A stretch of DNA of 64,000 bases from Daphnia pulex. Its lineage: Eukaryota; Arthropoda; Branchiopoda; Diplostraca; Daphniidae. A program made the position numbers and the translations under genes. The notes beneath the pieces are model-generated. The model had not been told where the DNA came from. It worked only from the letters and a program-made list of their open reading frames with translations, and did no database searches. Positions 1 through 30,320 of this stretch are shown here, piece by piece. Where the stretch lies: positions 6,067,001-6,131,000 of the forward strand of contig NC_060026.1 in assembly GCF_021134715.1 (NCBI RefSeq), given 5' to 3'. The first letter of the stretch is position 1. Each line of letters begins with the position of its first letter.

Positions 1-2457
1 TCTAGGTCAGACGAATCAGCTAACAACTTAAACAGTTGCATTTTCAAGAGGGACTCCAAATTTGAATCTTCGACGTTGTGCGCTAGTAACTCGAATGAAA
101 TTCAATCCTCAGTCTGCACCAACTTTGAACTTGAAAGGTGCTGAATGGTTAATTAGACTTCGATATTATATATCTGTCACACTAGAAGTTATTGGAGCAG
201 TCGATGGTGCCTTGAACTTTTACAGAAGCATGATGAACCATTTGCTAATCTTAATTGCTTTTTATTCATTGTGAATCATACAGCTTTTTGCTCGTATTTT
301 GCGCACAAATCTATTAATCATGGACAAAACGAATCGGTAAAAAATCTGCAATTTTTACAGTGAATCTAGCTCTGAGAGTTCCGGGAGCGAAGAGAGTGCT
401 GATGAAGATCCTAGCAGCTACAGTAGATATCGTTCCAATTCCATTCCCACTGAGGTCAACATTCAACCAGGTATTGTTCTCTCAATTTGGCGCATATTGC
501 AAGTTCCGCTAAAAATCTCCGTTTCAATCATTTTTGTCTAGCTTCTGAGGAAGCGGACACAACGAACCAAGCCACGATGTGGTTGGGAACGGAGGATGGT
601 TGCATCCATATTTATCATTGCGGCGAAAACATTCGACTGAAAAAGAATCGCACGCGGATCCAGCAAGGAGCAGCTGTCTTGTGTCTTGTGTAAGCATTTG
701 GGTTATTCCTCTACACCCAAAACTATTTTTTGAAACAAAATGTAATTGCAAGTGTCTTTCCTACAGATACATGGACAATTGCGTATTCGCCTCGCTTGCC
801 AATGGGGATGTATTAATTTATCAACGCACACCAAGTAATATAGTTGTACAGATTGTTCCGAATTTATTATTTCATTTTAGGGGGTCATTGATTTATTAGA
901 TGGAACTTGGAGTATCAATGAACCACAATGTGTTGCGGTCGGAAGTATAATTGGACCAGTTACTCGAATGCTTCCCGTAAGCAGCGGCCTCTGGTGCGCA
1001 TCACAAAACACTATCAAGATTCTCAACACTTCTACATTAACGATTGAAGTAGTATTCTCGGAATTTTTATTTACTTTTAAGTTTCCGACATGCTCTGGGA
1101 TTTTTCACAGGGATTAGTTTCGATACTTTCCAACTTTATTCCGACGAAACAAACTTATCTCACACTCATAATGGCAAAAGACTACGGTACCGGTATTCTA
1201 AGCATGGCGTCATCGCTTTCGGTGGCGCCATCATCGCAATTACGATTTTGATTTTCTTTTAAAACAAACTGAAATTTATTTGAATAGCTTTAAACCTTCG
1301 CAGGAAAAGGCAAAAATTATCAACAAAAATTGAACTTCGTATAGGCCTAGTACTAAATAAATTTTTTTTTTCTTTTTTTTTCTCGTTTATAAATAGTTAT
1401 AATTTCATGTCAGATTGAAACTTGTATTAAATGTTGGATTGTTTGCAGGATCAGTTTGCTGTGAGCTCTGATTCCCAGAGAAGTGTCCTCAGTTTGGCCA
1501 GCAATGGATTGGGCGTGTGGGTGGCGATGCAGGGTTCGGCTGTGGTCCGACTTTTCCATGCGTTTACTCACGAATGCATTTGTGACGTGAATTTGGCACC
1601 GGCTGTCAACAAAATGCTTTCCGGTAATCCAGCTATACAGTCTTCCACTCTATATGCGATATCGTTTTCTTGATGCAGTCTAGGTACAATAAGAGATTTG
1701 AATTGTACTCATTCCTACAATTTAGGTTGTGATGACATTATCCGTCAGCACAAGGCGGCCTGCTTGCGTGTCACTTCTATGATGTTGTTTCGTGATCTTT
1801 TGTGGGTTGGTACTAGCGCTGGGGTGATCCTGACGATTCCTACTCCGCATCTGACTCCGACATCATCCCGGCTATCTTCTCCACCTTGTGTCACAGGTAA
1901 AGTTGTCTAACCAGACGATCATATATTTTCGTTTTAAGAAGGGCGCGTTTGTTATGCGATAGACAATTATTAATTCAACTCAAACTCAATGCGTTTGTAC
2001 CGTAGAACATTGAAGTAATTTTTACGGTATTAAAATCCTTGTATATAATTATGATGCGGTAAAAAAAAATGAGTTGTTTGAGATCAATAATTCAACCTTC
2101 AAATGTTATTTTATTTTCTTCTTCGTTTTAAAAGTTGTTGATTAATTAACATTTGCCCTGGCAGGTTTATCTCATGGGCACACTGGACACGTCCGATTTC
2201 TGACATGCGTTGAAGCCATTCGTGACTCGCACATTTTACGTTCATCCCGTTTACATCACACTCACCACGGACTCTCCCTAAAGAGCAAGGATTCGTTGGC
2301 TGGTGTTCTATCGTCAACCAGTAACATCTCAAGTCATGGAACTCGGCTGTTAGTCATTTCGGGCGGCGATGGCTACGAGGACTTTCGCCACAGTGGGTTG
2401 TCTGATACTGTCGGCCGAGAAGACTCCACCAATCATCTTTTGCTGTGGCAAGTGTAA
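1..2457 (+). CDS. ARHGEF17: ARHGEF17-like Rho guanine nucleotide exchange factor, C-terminal part (5' truncated by window)
   Basis: ARHGEF17 (TEM4) activates RhoA-type GTPases through a DH-PH module, which lies outside the window; only the C-terminal WD40-like propeller half is here. Modelled exons: 1-137, 361-470, 542-689, 767-834, 881-1048, 1449-1623, 1726-1896, 2165-2457. The family is recognised from the stretches TMWLGTEDGCIHIYH, FASLANGDVLIYQR, DDIIRQHKAACLRVT, LLWVGTSAGVILTIP, GHTGHVRFLTCVEA and VISGGDGYEDF, and from a terminal STNHLLLWQV followed by TAA, all closely matching vertebrate ARHGEF17 in order. The first two exons encode a serine/acidic linker (SESSSESSGSEESADEDPSS). All junctions keep frame except 834/881, where the intron would be only 46 bases and the frame is off by one. 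The family call is firm; that junction is not. Confidence 0.9.
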
Positions 2458-5400
2458 GAATTGTGCAAGTAATCCACAAAATGTTGCCATTCAATTACAC
2501 TTGTGATATAACCAATATCCATACCCTATGTAACAGATCATCAGATTTGTATAACTATGTAACTTGGCTTGCGTTTGTTAGCCAGCAGCCAATTCTACTA
2601 TTTAGAAATGGATCGAATATTGCACCGCTGTGTCAACTGTCGAGAACATAGACCTCTTTTAAAAATAGGAAAAGTTTGATAATTTTTCTTTCTTGTCCTT
2701 TATAATGTCTAGTCCATCGGGCATGTAATATAATCTAATCTAACTGATTCATGTTTCCAACCATGCAAATTCGTCGGTCGCTTTCAACTTTGTGCATTTC
2801 CCCTTATTCACTGATTCGTTTGCTGATTCATTCATGTACATCGTTTACTGTACTGTACAAGTATTTATATTTTGGTATTGTATGTCACCTTAATTCATAT
2901 TCTCCGCCAAAAACTATTGTGTATCGATAAATCGATTAAAATTATACGTGGAAAAGCTATTAATGATCACATTTCAACAAACAACCAAAAGCACATTCAA
3001 TTAGTTCTTTGAAGTCCTTGATCCCAAAAGTATCCCCCAACATATAGAAGCGAAGATGACTTGTAATCAAGTTAATCACACCTTAAACTCGGAAAGGTAT
3101 TGGAGTAACTGTGATGATGGCGGAGGTGCGGCTCTTTCAGTCAGTCAGTCATTTCGGGCAGCATTATTGAGTTTCATCTTGACTGTGTAGAGACCTTCTT
3201 CACCGGATTGTGAAAATCTAGACATATGTGAAAATCCGGAACGTTTCCTGTATGTAACAGAAAAAATACAGCGACTGAGAATGAATTTTCCAAGTCCAAA
3301 GTGCTACCACCCTCGAAGCTAGCGTTGGTAAGCTTTATGGCTACTGCCAAGCGTTAGACGTTTTAAAATGATCACCTTAGACTGTAAAGCAGAACAGACC
3401 CACAAACATGTAGTAGTAGTATACACACGGGGCAACCACACCTCTTTTATGCCCCTCGAAGAAAAACAAATAAATAAATAACCGAAAATGAAAATTTTCG
3501 TCGGGAAAAAATCCGTTGGCCCCGGATAGAAAGTTGGAAACACAGCTAAGAATAAGCTATTGCTAAATAAAGAAAAGACAACATATACTACTAGCTAGTT
3601 GCAGCAGGTTCTATTCCCTTTGCTGTGTGTCTGCTCTGCTCTCGACCATCCATCGGTGAAAGGGAACACACACAGAACTGGCGGTGCACTGCGTCGTGGT
3701 ATTCCTATACGCCAGTGGGATTCTTTGTGTTGACGAGTGATCTATGTCAGAAACCTCCTCCGGACTTGATACAATTCTGTAAAAACGACATGCCACGGCC
3801 CACGCAAGAGTCTAGAGAAGAGCCGGGTTCTCCAATAGGGAAAACGGTGCGCGAGTTCAAGGGATTTTCGAAGGGAAGACGAGGGTATAAGAGAAGGGAG
3901 GATCCTGCCCGTCCACGTCAAGTGAATACAAAAAATACACCCAATGTTTGCCGCCGGATGTCTCTTCTCTGCCGTGGAGCTACAGCCGAGCGACCAACCT
4001 AAATATTTAGAGTATCCCACCGAAGAGCCAGCCGTGTCTGGTAACTATGACCGATGTTTGTTCCGCGCGTCATCGCGCCTACAGAGTATACCCTGCGTGT
4101 GGTTACGTTCTACCCGACATACCGATATACGTAGCAAAGCAGTCCCAAGTATTCCCCCTCCCCACCACCCCTATCAATAGTTGCATGCGGGAAACAAACG
4201 CCACCGTGGGTCGGTCTTTGAGGCCTTTAAGATTTTTTCGAAACTGTTCTATTTCAACCGGAAAATAACCAAAAGAATCCCAAGTTGTGGCTGTGGGTTA
4301 AGTGCGGCGGATCGGGGTTGTAAAGTTGGGCGTTGTGGTGGTAAAGTAGAGTACCGGTACCTTACTGTATACAATATTCAATTATTCATTGAGCATCATT
4401 AAAATATTAGGTTACAGGTTGGATTAGGAATTTAGGATTACTCTTTATTCATAGAACTCTGGATGCCGAAACTGCTGGAACCGTGCCACTTTACTACCCT
4501 CAGATCCATATTTTGCTCACAATTTTTCGTCCCAAGTTTTGAAACGACAAATAATCATTAATCTATGATGAATGAAATTGTATGTCGTTCACTACGTAAA
4601 CTAACAAAATACTTGCAACCTTGACACCGTTCAAATTGGTTTGTTACCCAATCAAACGAGAGCCAGTCAAATCTGCCAGCGCAGCGCAGTAGGGTCTCTC
4701 AACATTTCCGCCGATAGCGATCGCATCCGCTCTGGAATCCCCCAGGAAATGATCCCTCAATGATTTCAGAAATGTAACGAAAAATAAAGGCGGACACCAA
4801 ATTTCTGGTGATTTTATATTCAAATTCTAAACGTATGCCACACTGCGCACGCGCTTATTGTCGGTATGTGAAGTGCCAGTCGACTAGTAAGAATTTGTGA
4901 CACGAAATTAAATTGTCTCTTGATGGACAGCATGGCATTATATTCGAACCTTGATTTTTTTTTAATAGAAGAAATTACAATTATGGCACAGAAAGCATGA
5001 GAAAGATAATCTAAAAAAAAAGACTGGATGTGTAAGTTAGACTTGTTTGTGGCAGGCGACATGAAAGCACGACCAACAAAAGATTGATAGTGCGCGACAA
5101 CACATTTTGAAAATCGCGTTTCATCTATGCACAATGCACTGTATATATCTAAGTTAATAATACAGGGTTACAAAAGATGATCAACCGTATCAAACACTCG
5201 AGGGAGTTGAGGGGCCAGCAGAGTCTTCGCCGTCCCGTTTCCCCAATATATTTCATTTTGATATCTGTCGGGACGAACACAAAGGAGAGAAATACGGCTA
5301 CACGGCAATTCAAATAACATGGTCATAAGTATATCAACGTTTTTTTTTTTTTTGTTTAGATATGCACACAATGTTCATAGATGGAAATGTCGATGCTGTG

Positions 5401-6596
5401 TTTTGTTTTTTCTTTTTCACTGACTGGAGACAAGATGGCCACGATTGGAGTTATGCGACAATAAAATCTAATGTACACGTATTTGGTTTAGGGCATAGCG
5501 TATATAATCTGCAATCTTTTCCCTTATCTGTTTATTATTAATTTATCTGCTCCCTCCTCTTCTTGCGTCTTTCGTATATGCAACAATGTGACGTTCCAAA
5601 AAATAAGCCCCTATGGTCAATTTCAACTGGGCCAAGGAACGGGTTTTTTCATTCTGCCCACTGCTCGATTTTTACACAAAAAGGTGGTAGATTTTCAAAG
5701 CGCCAATCCAATTAGAACTGCGAAAATCTGGTGTAGTGTAGGTATGTACTTCCCACTTCTTCTCAGCCTCCCTCCCGGCCAGGTCGAATTTCAACCCAAA
5801 ATCAACGATCGTTACGTGACTTGAAAAAAAAAAGATTTGGCGATGAACTGGCGGATGCGAAAAATCGCCAGCAAGCAGCAAGCTGCATGTGTGCAATAGT
5901 GTACACATTTTTGTTGTCTTATTTGCTTTTCGATGAAATAAATAGTGAGTTTCACAAGTGAGGATGATGATATATCTCTAACAAAACGTTTCGTCATCTT
6001 TTTCAGTTCAACTTTTGTCGTCATCAAACACGGTCTTTCTCGATGGAGTTGATTGCAAGAGGATGATGATATTATCCCATACGATCCAACGTCACGAGGC
6101 ATGTCCTGACAAGGTCTCAAATTTACAATGGGGGGGGGGGGGGCAACATTCAATTGATTTGAGTGTGATCGAGTTGAGTTGTTGCTTGGCGCTGCCTACA
6201 AGACGAACGGTGGGTAGGACGTCACGAATGGTTTTCCTTTCGGTGTTGACAAAACAGAGACGAAACTGGCGGTATATAACGAGTGAACGCGTGCTGGACA
6301 CACCACAACTGTAGGCGTGCCTCTCAAATTGTTTGTACACTATTTACAAGAAATGTTTGTTTTCTATCAGTTACGTATATACACGGATCGCCAAGTCTCA
6401 ATCCAGAAAATGTGTAGCAAATCGGTGCCGCTGTAGAGTTTCCATGCTCGACTATAGCACGCCCTGGCAGCCCAGGCGCCCAGCCGGGCTCGACTCGTTG
6501 ACGGCGACAGCCGGCTCGACGCATCTTCCAAAAATTGGCGACGTCAACTGACATTTCTTGCGTCAGAGGCTGCCAAAAGTGTGGAGTTCACTCACT
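2458..6596. other. Spacer between convergent ARHGEF17 and FGF genes, including both 3' UTRs
   Basis: No coding exon could be supported on either strand; the open frames are short and match nothing I recognise. Both flanking genes end here, so the first few hundred bases on each side are probably 3' UTR. AATAAA-type hexamers occur on the + strand near 3470 and 3565, and a reverse-strand AATAAA lies at 5531-5536, but no cleavage site can be chosen. A G12 run sits at about 6131-6142. Confidence 0.6.
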
Positions 6597-23671
<17,075 letters not shown>

Positions 23672-24445
23672 GACGGCCCCGCCCTCGGCGACCCCAACAG
23701 TCGATTTTTCGACGGCAGTTATGGCCGGGGACGAGCACCCACGCTGGAACGAGGCTGCTGGCCGGCCGTGCGAGATGACGGATTGAGCGATGATTTAGCA
23801 CCCACCAACTAATCAAGTGTCTGGGCACTCAAGGGACTAGGCCGCTCCGCACAAGCTCTGTCTCTCTGTCTCTCCAACTGGGCGTCGCAAGTCACATGTA
23901 GAAAAGGACGCGCCGATGGGATATTCAATCGATCGCGATCAATCTTTCCTATTTAGCCGGCGACGGCGATCGTTTCAATTCGCTCATTACCAACCGATCG
24001 AAGCAGTTTTTTCTTGGATCAAACAAACAAACCCCCCCAAAAAAACCAAGCTCGAAATAGCACTTCAGGGTATTTCGACAATCTTTTTTGATTAGTTTCT
24101 CTCGGCTCGATTCTTTTATTTTCAAAAAAGAAAGGATTTCCTTTAGATTCCGAATTTTATGGCTGCTTCGTCTTTTTCTTTTCTTCGGGAAGACCCGATG
24201 ACGCGGGGCCAAGTCTACCGACTCTAATGGTCTGCGCCGCGCTCTTCTTCTCAGATTTCCCCCAAGTCGTTGGAGGTTTCACATGGACGTTTGCCGGAGA
24301 GAGAGACACGGACGGACGGACGGACGGACGGACGGATGCAAGTCACTTTGACGCAATTCCAAAGAGTCTCCGCTGTCGCACAATGTTCCCAGTTTCGATG
24401 ATGGGCGAGAGAAGCTAAACGACACACACTCAGACACAGAGAAAG

Positions 24446-24479
<34 letters not shown>

Positions 24480-27400
24480 TTGCAATGCGAGCCACCGTAT
24501 AAACAAAAGGCCCGCGTTATTTTAGTAGTTGTTGTTTTTCTTTTCTTTTCTTTTCTTGTTTGATGGGGAAGGGGGGGGGGATTATTGGCCACTCTATAGA
24601 GGAGACGGGCACGAAGCGGCGAGCAAGAGGAGCTACCGCTGAGACGGTAGCTGAAGAGGAACGACAAAGGGCGGCGCAACTGCGTACGAGGGCGGATAAC
24701 AAGTGGACGAGTGCGAATGCCTGCCGATGCTGACGCGGAGCAGCAGCAGAGAAGGCTGACCGCTGGCGGAGACGAGCGGCTGTTGCGATGAGCTGGACGG
24801 CGGCTGGAGGGACCTGGTTCGGCCCTCGCAGACTGGCAACTCGGCGGGAGTCAAGAGGCACGGCACGGCAATGGGACAAGGAGGGCGGCACGAGTGCAGA
24901 CTCGGATTGGCTCGGCTCTGCTCCAGGGATAGGCGCCGGAAGAACCGGGACGTGCAGAAGGGCGACGGCAAATGAGCGAATGGGCCAACACTGCTGTGCA
25001 TGGCTACACGCAAGCCCCACGACTTGGATCCAACTGCTGGTGGGCCCGCCGCTGCCGAGTTTGTGGAAGGCCGCAGTAGGAGTAGGCCAGCGACAACGTC
25101 ACACGCTGATGAGGGCGACACTCGGCCAAGACGCGCTGCCGGTGCATTGGTCAACACCGACCGACCATTCAAATTCTCAACCGATCACATCCAACACAAC
25201 GCGACATCGCACACGAAACACTGCCCATTCAAAGTCATTTCTTTTCTTTTCTTTTTTTCTAGCGGGGGGGGGGGGGGGGCTTCTCCTAAGAGGTGGAAAT
25301 GGGTTCGAATGTTTGGTGGCTGTGGGAAACAGAAAGGGGATGGAAGGACAGTTAGTAATAAACCAGAGCGTTATTAGGCTATATCCAACACACCAAGAAA
25401 AAAGGCAAAAAAAATAGGAAAAAAAGAAAAAGAAAAAAGTTTTTGATTTTTCACGCAACAACTAGCAACTGTTTAAGGTATCCGTGGTTTGAACTGAGCA
25501 CATCGCGGGATATCCTCCTCCTTTTGGTTGTCCTGATGACAGGCTGAGTGAATTGGACTCAACTGGCGAATTCACCTCTTTTCTAATTATTTTTCTGATT
25601 TTCTTTTCCTCTGCTGTTTAGCGGGACGACGAGGTTATTAAGACGGTGCACAAAACGGAGTGGCAACTTTTGGTAGATCCCATCTAGAGCGCTGCGGCAC
25701 GACTACTGATTGTGTGTGCCAGTCGCTGTTGAAGAGGGCGCCCTCTGCAACACTGAGCCCGTCGGCCAGCAGATGGTGCAGAGTATTGGGTGGGAATGGT
25801 GGGGGGGGGGAGCAAAAGAGGGAGGGCTGGAGAGGAGGGAGGAGGAGGGGGGGGCCGGCCGGATGGACACACACACACACACATACACAAGAGGGAGGGG
25901 TTAGCTAGCCGGAGAGAGAGACTCTCTCGACGCTGGGCGATTGTTTTCTATAACTGGGCAAGTTAGAGTCCAGTCTGCTGGGCTCTCCGAGTCTCTCGTC
26001 AGAAGGACAAGGACTTGAGGTGGGGTCCGGCAACATGGGCAAAGAAATGGACGGCGAGAGTCTACACCTGCGTTCAGAAACGAGTTGCTGGCCACGCGCT
26101 GGCCAGCGAGAGAGAGAGAGAGAAAAAAGGGCAATAGACAAGAACCCAAAACTCTGAGACAAATCAAAACGAAGAAAGTAGTATTATATAGTGTATTGTT
26201 TTCGAGAGTGAGAGAGAGAGAGAGAGAGATAGCCCACCGTGCCAGTCAGCTATAGCCTTGCTTTGCTACAGTCTCGCTCTTTTGTCAATCGCCTGTAAGA
26301 CTTGCAGGTCACGTTTGTTGGCTTGTTTTTTCTCAGTCTGGCATTTACTTTTTTTTTCCCTTTTTCTTTCTTTCTCTTCTTCCTCTCTCCCTTTCTTTCT
26401 CTTTTCTTCTCTTCTTGATACATATTATACCTGTATTTTGCCAGTAACAAAAACAGAAATAAAAAATAACAAAAAAAAAAAAAAAAAAAAAACAGTCACT
26501 TGGTAAATTTTGTTAGTCTGAATGTTTTCTTTTTTTTTTTTTTTGACAAAAGAAGCCGTATTCATTGAAGCCGTCGGAACATTCTTTCTCGTCTGTCTGT
26601 CTGTGCTCGCGATTATTATGTCATGTAGTGAGCCTTACCGGGTATTTCTAATAACTTGACTGTTGTCTGAGCTCTGCATTTTTTTTGTAACAAATTCAAA
26701 TCTATTTTTGTTTTTCCGTCGTTTTCAGGGCCGTTTCTAGGCCCATTTCGCTGTCAAAATGGTCCAATCCATTTCGCCTTTTAGCCTCAGCAAAATGGAC
26801 GGCTCGTGCCAAATTGGACGACGTGTCTACGAGCGTCAGGTTTTATCCGCTGCGAAGTGAACACATTTGAATGTCAACGCTCAGTTAAACAAGGGTAGAC
26901 TACATGCAGCGCTGCTGTTATCACTTGTGAAATCTAGACATCGGTAATTGTACAAGCAGCTAGCTAGACGCAATGGGATATATACTTGCCTACACACAGC
27001 AAGTATCACATTCATAGAGGGTACTAAACGAAGCTTTTAAAGTGTGCAGTTGTTGCAAACAGACAGCTGATAACGTAGACTCTTCACAAAGTGGTTCAAA
27101 CGAGTCACACTCTCAATGGTCCATTATGTATACTCCATGTTACGTTTGCTCTACAGCGATCATCTCTGGCGATGCAAACCCATTTGAGAACACACAGAAA
27201 CAAATCACGAAAAAATTGATCTCGCTACATATTTTAAAAAGTTAGATGACACATTGGGTTGTATTTTGAACTCTGCGTCCATCAGTTTCGATTGACTATT
27301 CAAATAAACAGTTATTTTGTTTTACTGGAATAGTTGACTTCTCGTTTGGTTGCGGAGTGAGATGTGTTTATGCTTTATGGTTTGAAATAATTCTAGAGAA

Positions 27401-30320
27401 AATTACTAGCTTCCTTGTAAGTATATACCATCAATAGTATTATGATTACTAGATTATTTCCGTAAATCGGATGAATAATTTCTGACAATGCAACTGTAAT
27501 CTTTCCTTAAGTATTTTAATGCTGTTTCATGGAAAACATCAGTCAAAATCCAGAGACGAAAGGTTAATTTAATTACCTGTAGAGTTTTGAATGAAGGGTC
27601 CTCCAAAACGGGTTTTGCATAATTTGGAGGAAACTATTTTTTTTTTTTTTTTTTTTTTCAAAATTAAAAAATACTGAGCTTGAGCCGAGGGAATTCAAAT
27701 TTGACTCATAATAGGATTTTGCACAAGAGTCAAAATCGCAAGCAGGAAAAGTTGATTGAAATTATTTTACGTGTGATTACGAGAATAAAATTTGCCGATG
27801 AATTCCTGAACTGAATTCTTCGACTGACGTACCAGAATTTTACGAATTGGAAACTATTGATTAAGAAATGGTTTACAGCGTAGGCTATATAGGCTGCGGA
27901 TAGTCGTCTTTCTATTGTTTATCGATAATTCATCAGCTTCCACATATAAGAATTTGGTGTACACGTGCAGACTGCAGCCACACCGAGACGGTGGCACAAA
28001 CCAGTTGACTTGATCTAGACTCGATTTTTTTGTTTAAAACATGCGTCCCAATTTGTTTGAAACCAGTGGAGAAAGAGTTGGCGTGCAGATGTTATTGTGT
28101 CGGCGGGATACCCGGCTGTATTGGTGGTAGACGCTGTTGGCTTTGCGACGTCCGGCGTCGCCGAGGCGCGTCTTGTCGTCGCATTCGATCCAGACCGACC
28201 ACCGCTTTTTAGAAACTTGGCTTACTTTGGGAGTTTCAGACCAAACAGACAATATCCATGTTTAGTCTGAACCTAGCCAGTCGAAAACACCACCAGCACC
28301 ACCAGCACCACACGCGCTACAGATAGCAACTCTTTGAAAGATGCAATCGTTTTAGACGACGCTTAAAGATATCAGCTATATATACCGTAGTTTAGCGAAT
28401 AACATTTATTGATTCTTTCCGGGTTCTTTCCAATTTTTCGTACATGTACGTACATATCTCCAAGTGTTATACAACCAATAGTTGATGGCGAATAAGCGGT
28501 CGAGTACCGCGGGATCAGCGGATTGCGACCATCGGCCAATCTTCTCAAGTGAAAAAAAAAACTAGAGACGTCGTTGACAAAAGCCAAAAGGAAGCCAAGT
28601 TTTTTGGCGGATAAAATGGCCGCGATATTCATCAATTGTAAGAGCTTTCGCTGATACGTCCTTCTTCTTTTGTTTTCTTCCCGTTTTTTTAATGGCCACG
28701 GATAAGGGTCGAACGAGCAGCAGACTGATGGCTTTGGTGGTTTGGGTTGCCAGCAACAGTTTCATCCATGGATGAAATGAGAATCATTGCCTTGCAGCGT
28801 TTCCAGCCTGTTTATTTGCCATCGGTTACTAGACGTTGATTGTTAAGTGGCTAATTGATGGTGAAATAACATCTGACCTGTCGCCTACTAGACGCGTAAC
28901 ACTAGCCCCTCTTACGTCACCCGGAGAAAACGTCTCAGAAATACACCTGAGCTTATTCGCGGTCTCGTATTCACTTTAGGAAATTTCCTAAACAGTTTTT
29001 AAATCAGCACTAGCTCTTGGTTTCCAGACTAGAGAGATGACTACATGATGAACTACAACTGATTGATTTCTTTTTTGAAACTTTCTTTCAAGTCATCTTC
29101 TTGGCTGTAATACAGCTAGTCATCGTCGTCGTCAAGTTTCCCTATGGCGGTGGCGGTGGTGGCGGGCGATTGGCATTTGAAAGGACTGTGCTGTGCAGCA
29201 TTCAACTATTCAACTAGTGCTGCGTGTGCTGGCGAGGGGCCTCCAGGGCTGCTGTTGATATGAGCATATGAGCAACCTCAGACTCTGTTGGGTAATACAC
29301 ACAGGGGCAATTGAGCGTCGGATATCAAGCCAGCGACGCATTCTCTATGGAGTGAACCCAGTTGGGTTATATAGTAGTTCTATAGCCCAGGCAGAATCAA
29401 GGATCAAGCCGCGCGGAGAAATCAAAAACAGTCAAAAACATTACTGAGCCGAGGTCGTTAGATACAAAGGGGATTCGAATATCGCTAAGCGATAAATCAT
29501 TGGCCTTTCAATTATATTGTCGGATGTATCAGCTATTTAAGGTAAACACGCGGTCTTTTGTGCACACGGCACTGCTGCTGGTCAGCGTCAACGCGACGAT
29601 GACTGGCCGAGTCGGCCCGAGTGCGCGCCTCGCGCTCCTAGCGCCTTTTGCCATCCATCTTCGTCGATCGACGATTTTCAAATATTCTGCCATGACACAT
29701 CAGCCATAAACACTCGTCTGGCGCAAACCATCACTGCCAGTAGTCTCAATTCGGAGGGCAAGGGCAACACAAGACCAACAGCCCTCCACGCTAACACAGA
29801 CTTAGAATAAACAAACTTATAGCCAACGAAAACTGAGGCTCCTGAGGAAATTAATTGCTTAAATGGAACCGAATTTGGCAAGATTTTGGGGGAAATAATC
29901 AAATAATAAGTTAACGAACAATTAACCCTATGAGTCAATAGTCAACATTCTCGTTAATTCAGCATGATTCATCGTGACTCTAACGATGATTTCCTGCTTT
30001 TTTAAATCGTTGCGGCAGTATCATAATTTGTTAAATAACGGAATCTTCGCACGTCTTCAGAAAAAACGCAGTCAGCAAAAAAATGTGTTGCTCTTTAGCT
30101 CACTTACCACCAACACGTCAATTTTGCAATGTAAAAAAAAAATTCAAATGAAACATCTATCAGCTTCAGTGATTAAGAAGATTTGAGAATCCCGCTTTTG
30201 TCCGCTGGTGGCGCTGGGAGAGCCGAATTCGCTCTTCGTTTTTCCAAAGAGACAAGTTAGATCAGTATAGCTCGCAGGCCATAAACATCTAGTGGACTTT
30301 GCGTAAGAAAATCGTAAACA
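23672..30320. other. FGF 5' flank and gene-poor interval before MICU3
   Basis: No gene could be supported. About 23.7-25.2 kb is GC- and CpG-richer than the surroundings and lies just upstream of the FGF start codon, so FGF 5' UTR and promoter are likely here, though no TATA box or initiator can be assigned. From 25.2 to 30.3 kb there are G runs (25263-25279, about 25801), AC and GA tracts, A/T homopolymers (for example T22 at about 27637-27658) and no recognisable protein. The MICU3 promoter should lie just before 30321. Confidence 0.55.
24309..24335. repeat. (GGAC)n tetranucleotide tract
   Basis: Six to seven GGAC units upstream of the FGF start. Confidence 0.88.

Noticed and set aside
24517..25417. 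Long overlapping open frames on both strands (up to 209 residues) upstream of FGF
   Set aside because: They are GC-rich mirror frames without recognisable domains, splice context or consistent composition; more likely 5' flanking DNA.
28372..28635. Reverse-strand frame starting MMNIAAILSAKKLGFLLAFV
   Set aside because: Signal-like start, but the rest has no recognisable family and is broken by a homopolymer; not enough support.
29455..29510. TTCGAATATC motif suggesting a tRNA T-arm
   Set aside because: No matching D-arm or acceptor stem nearby.
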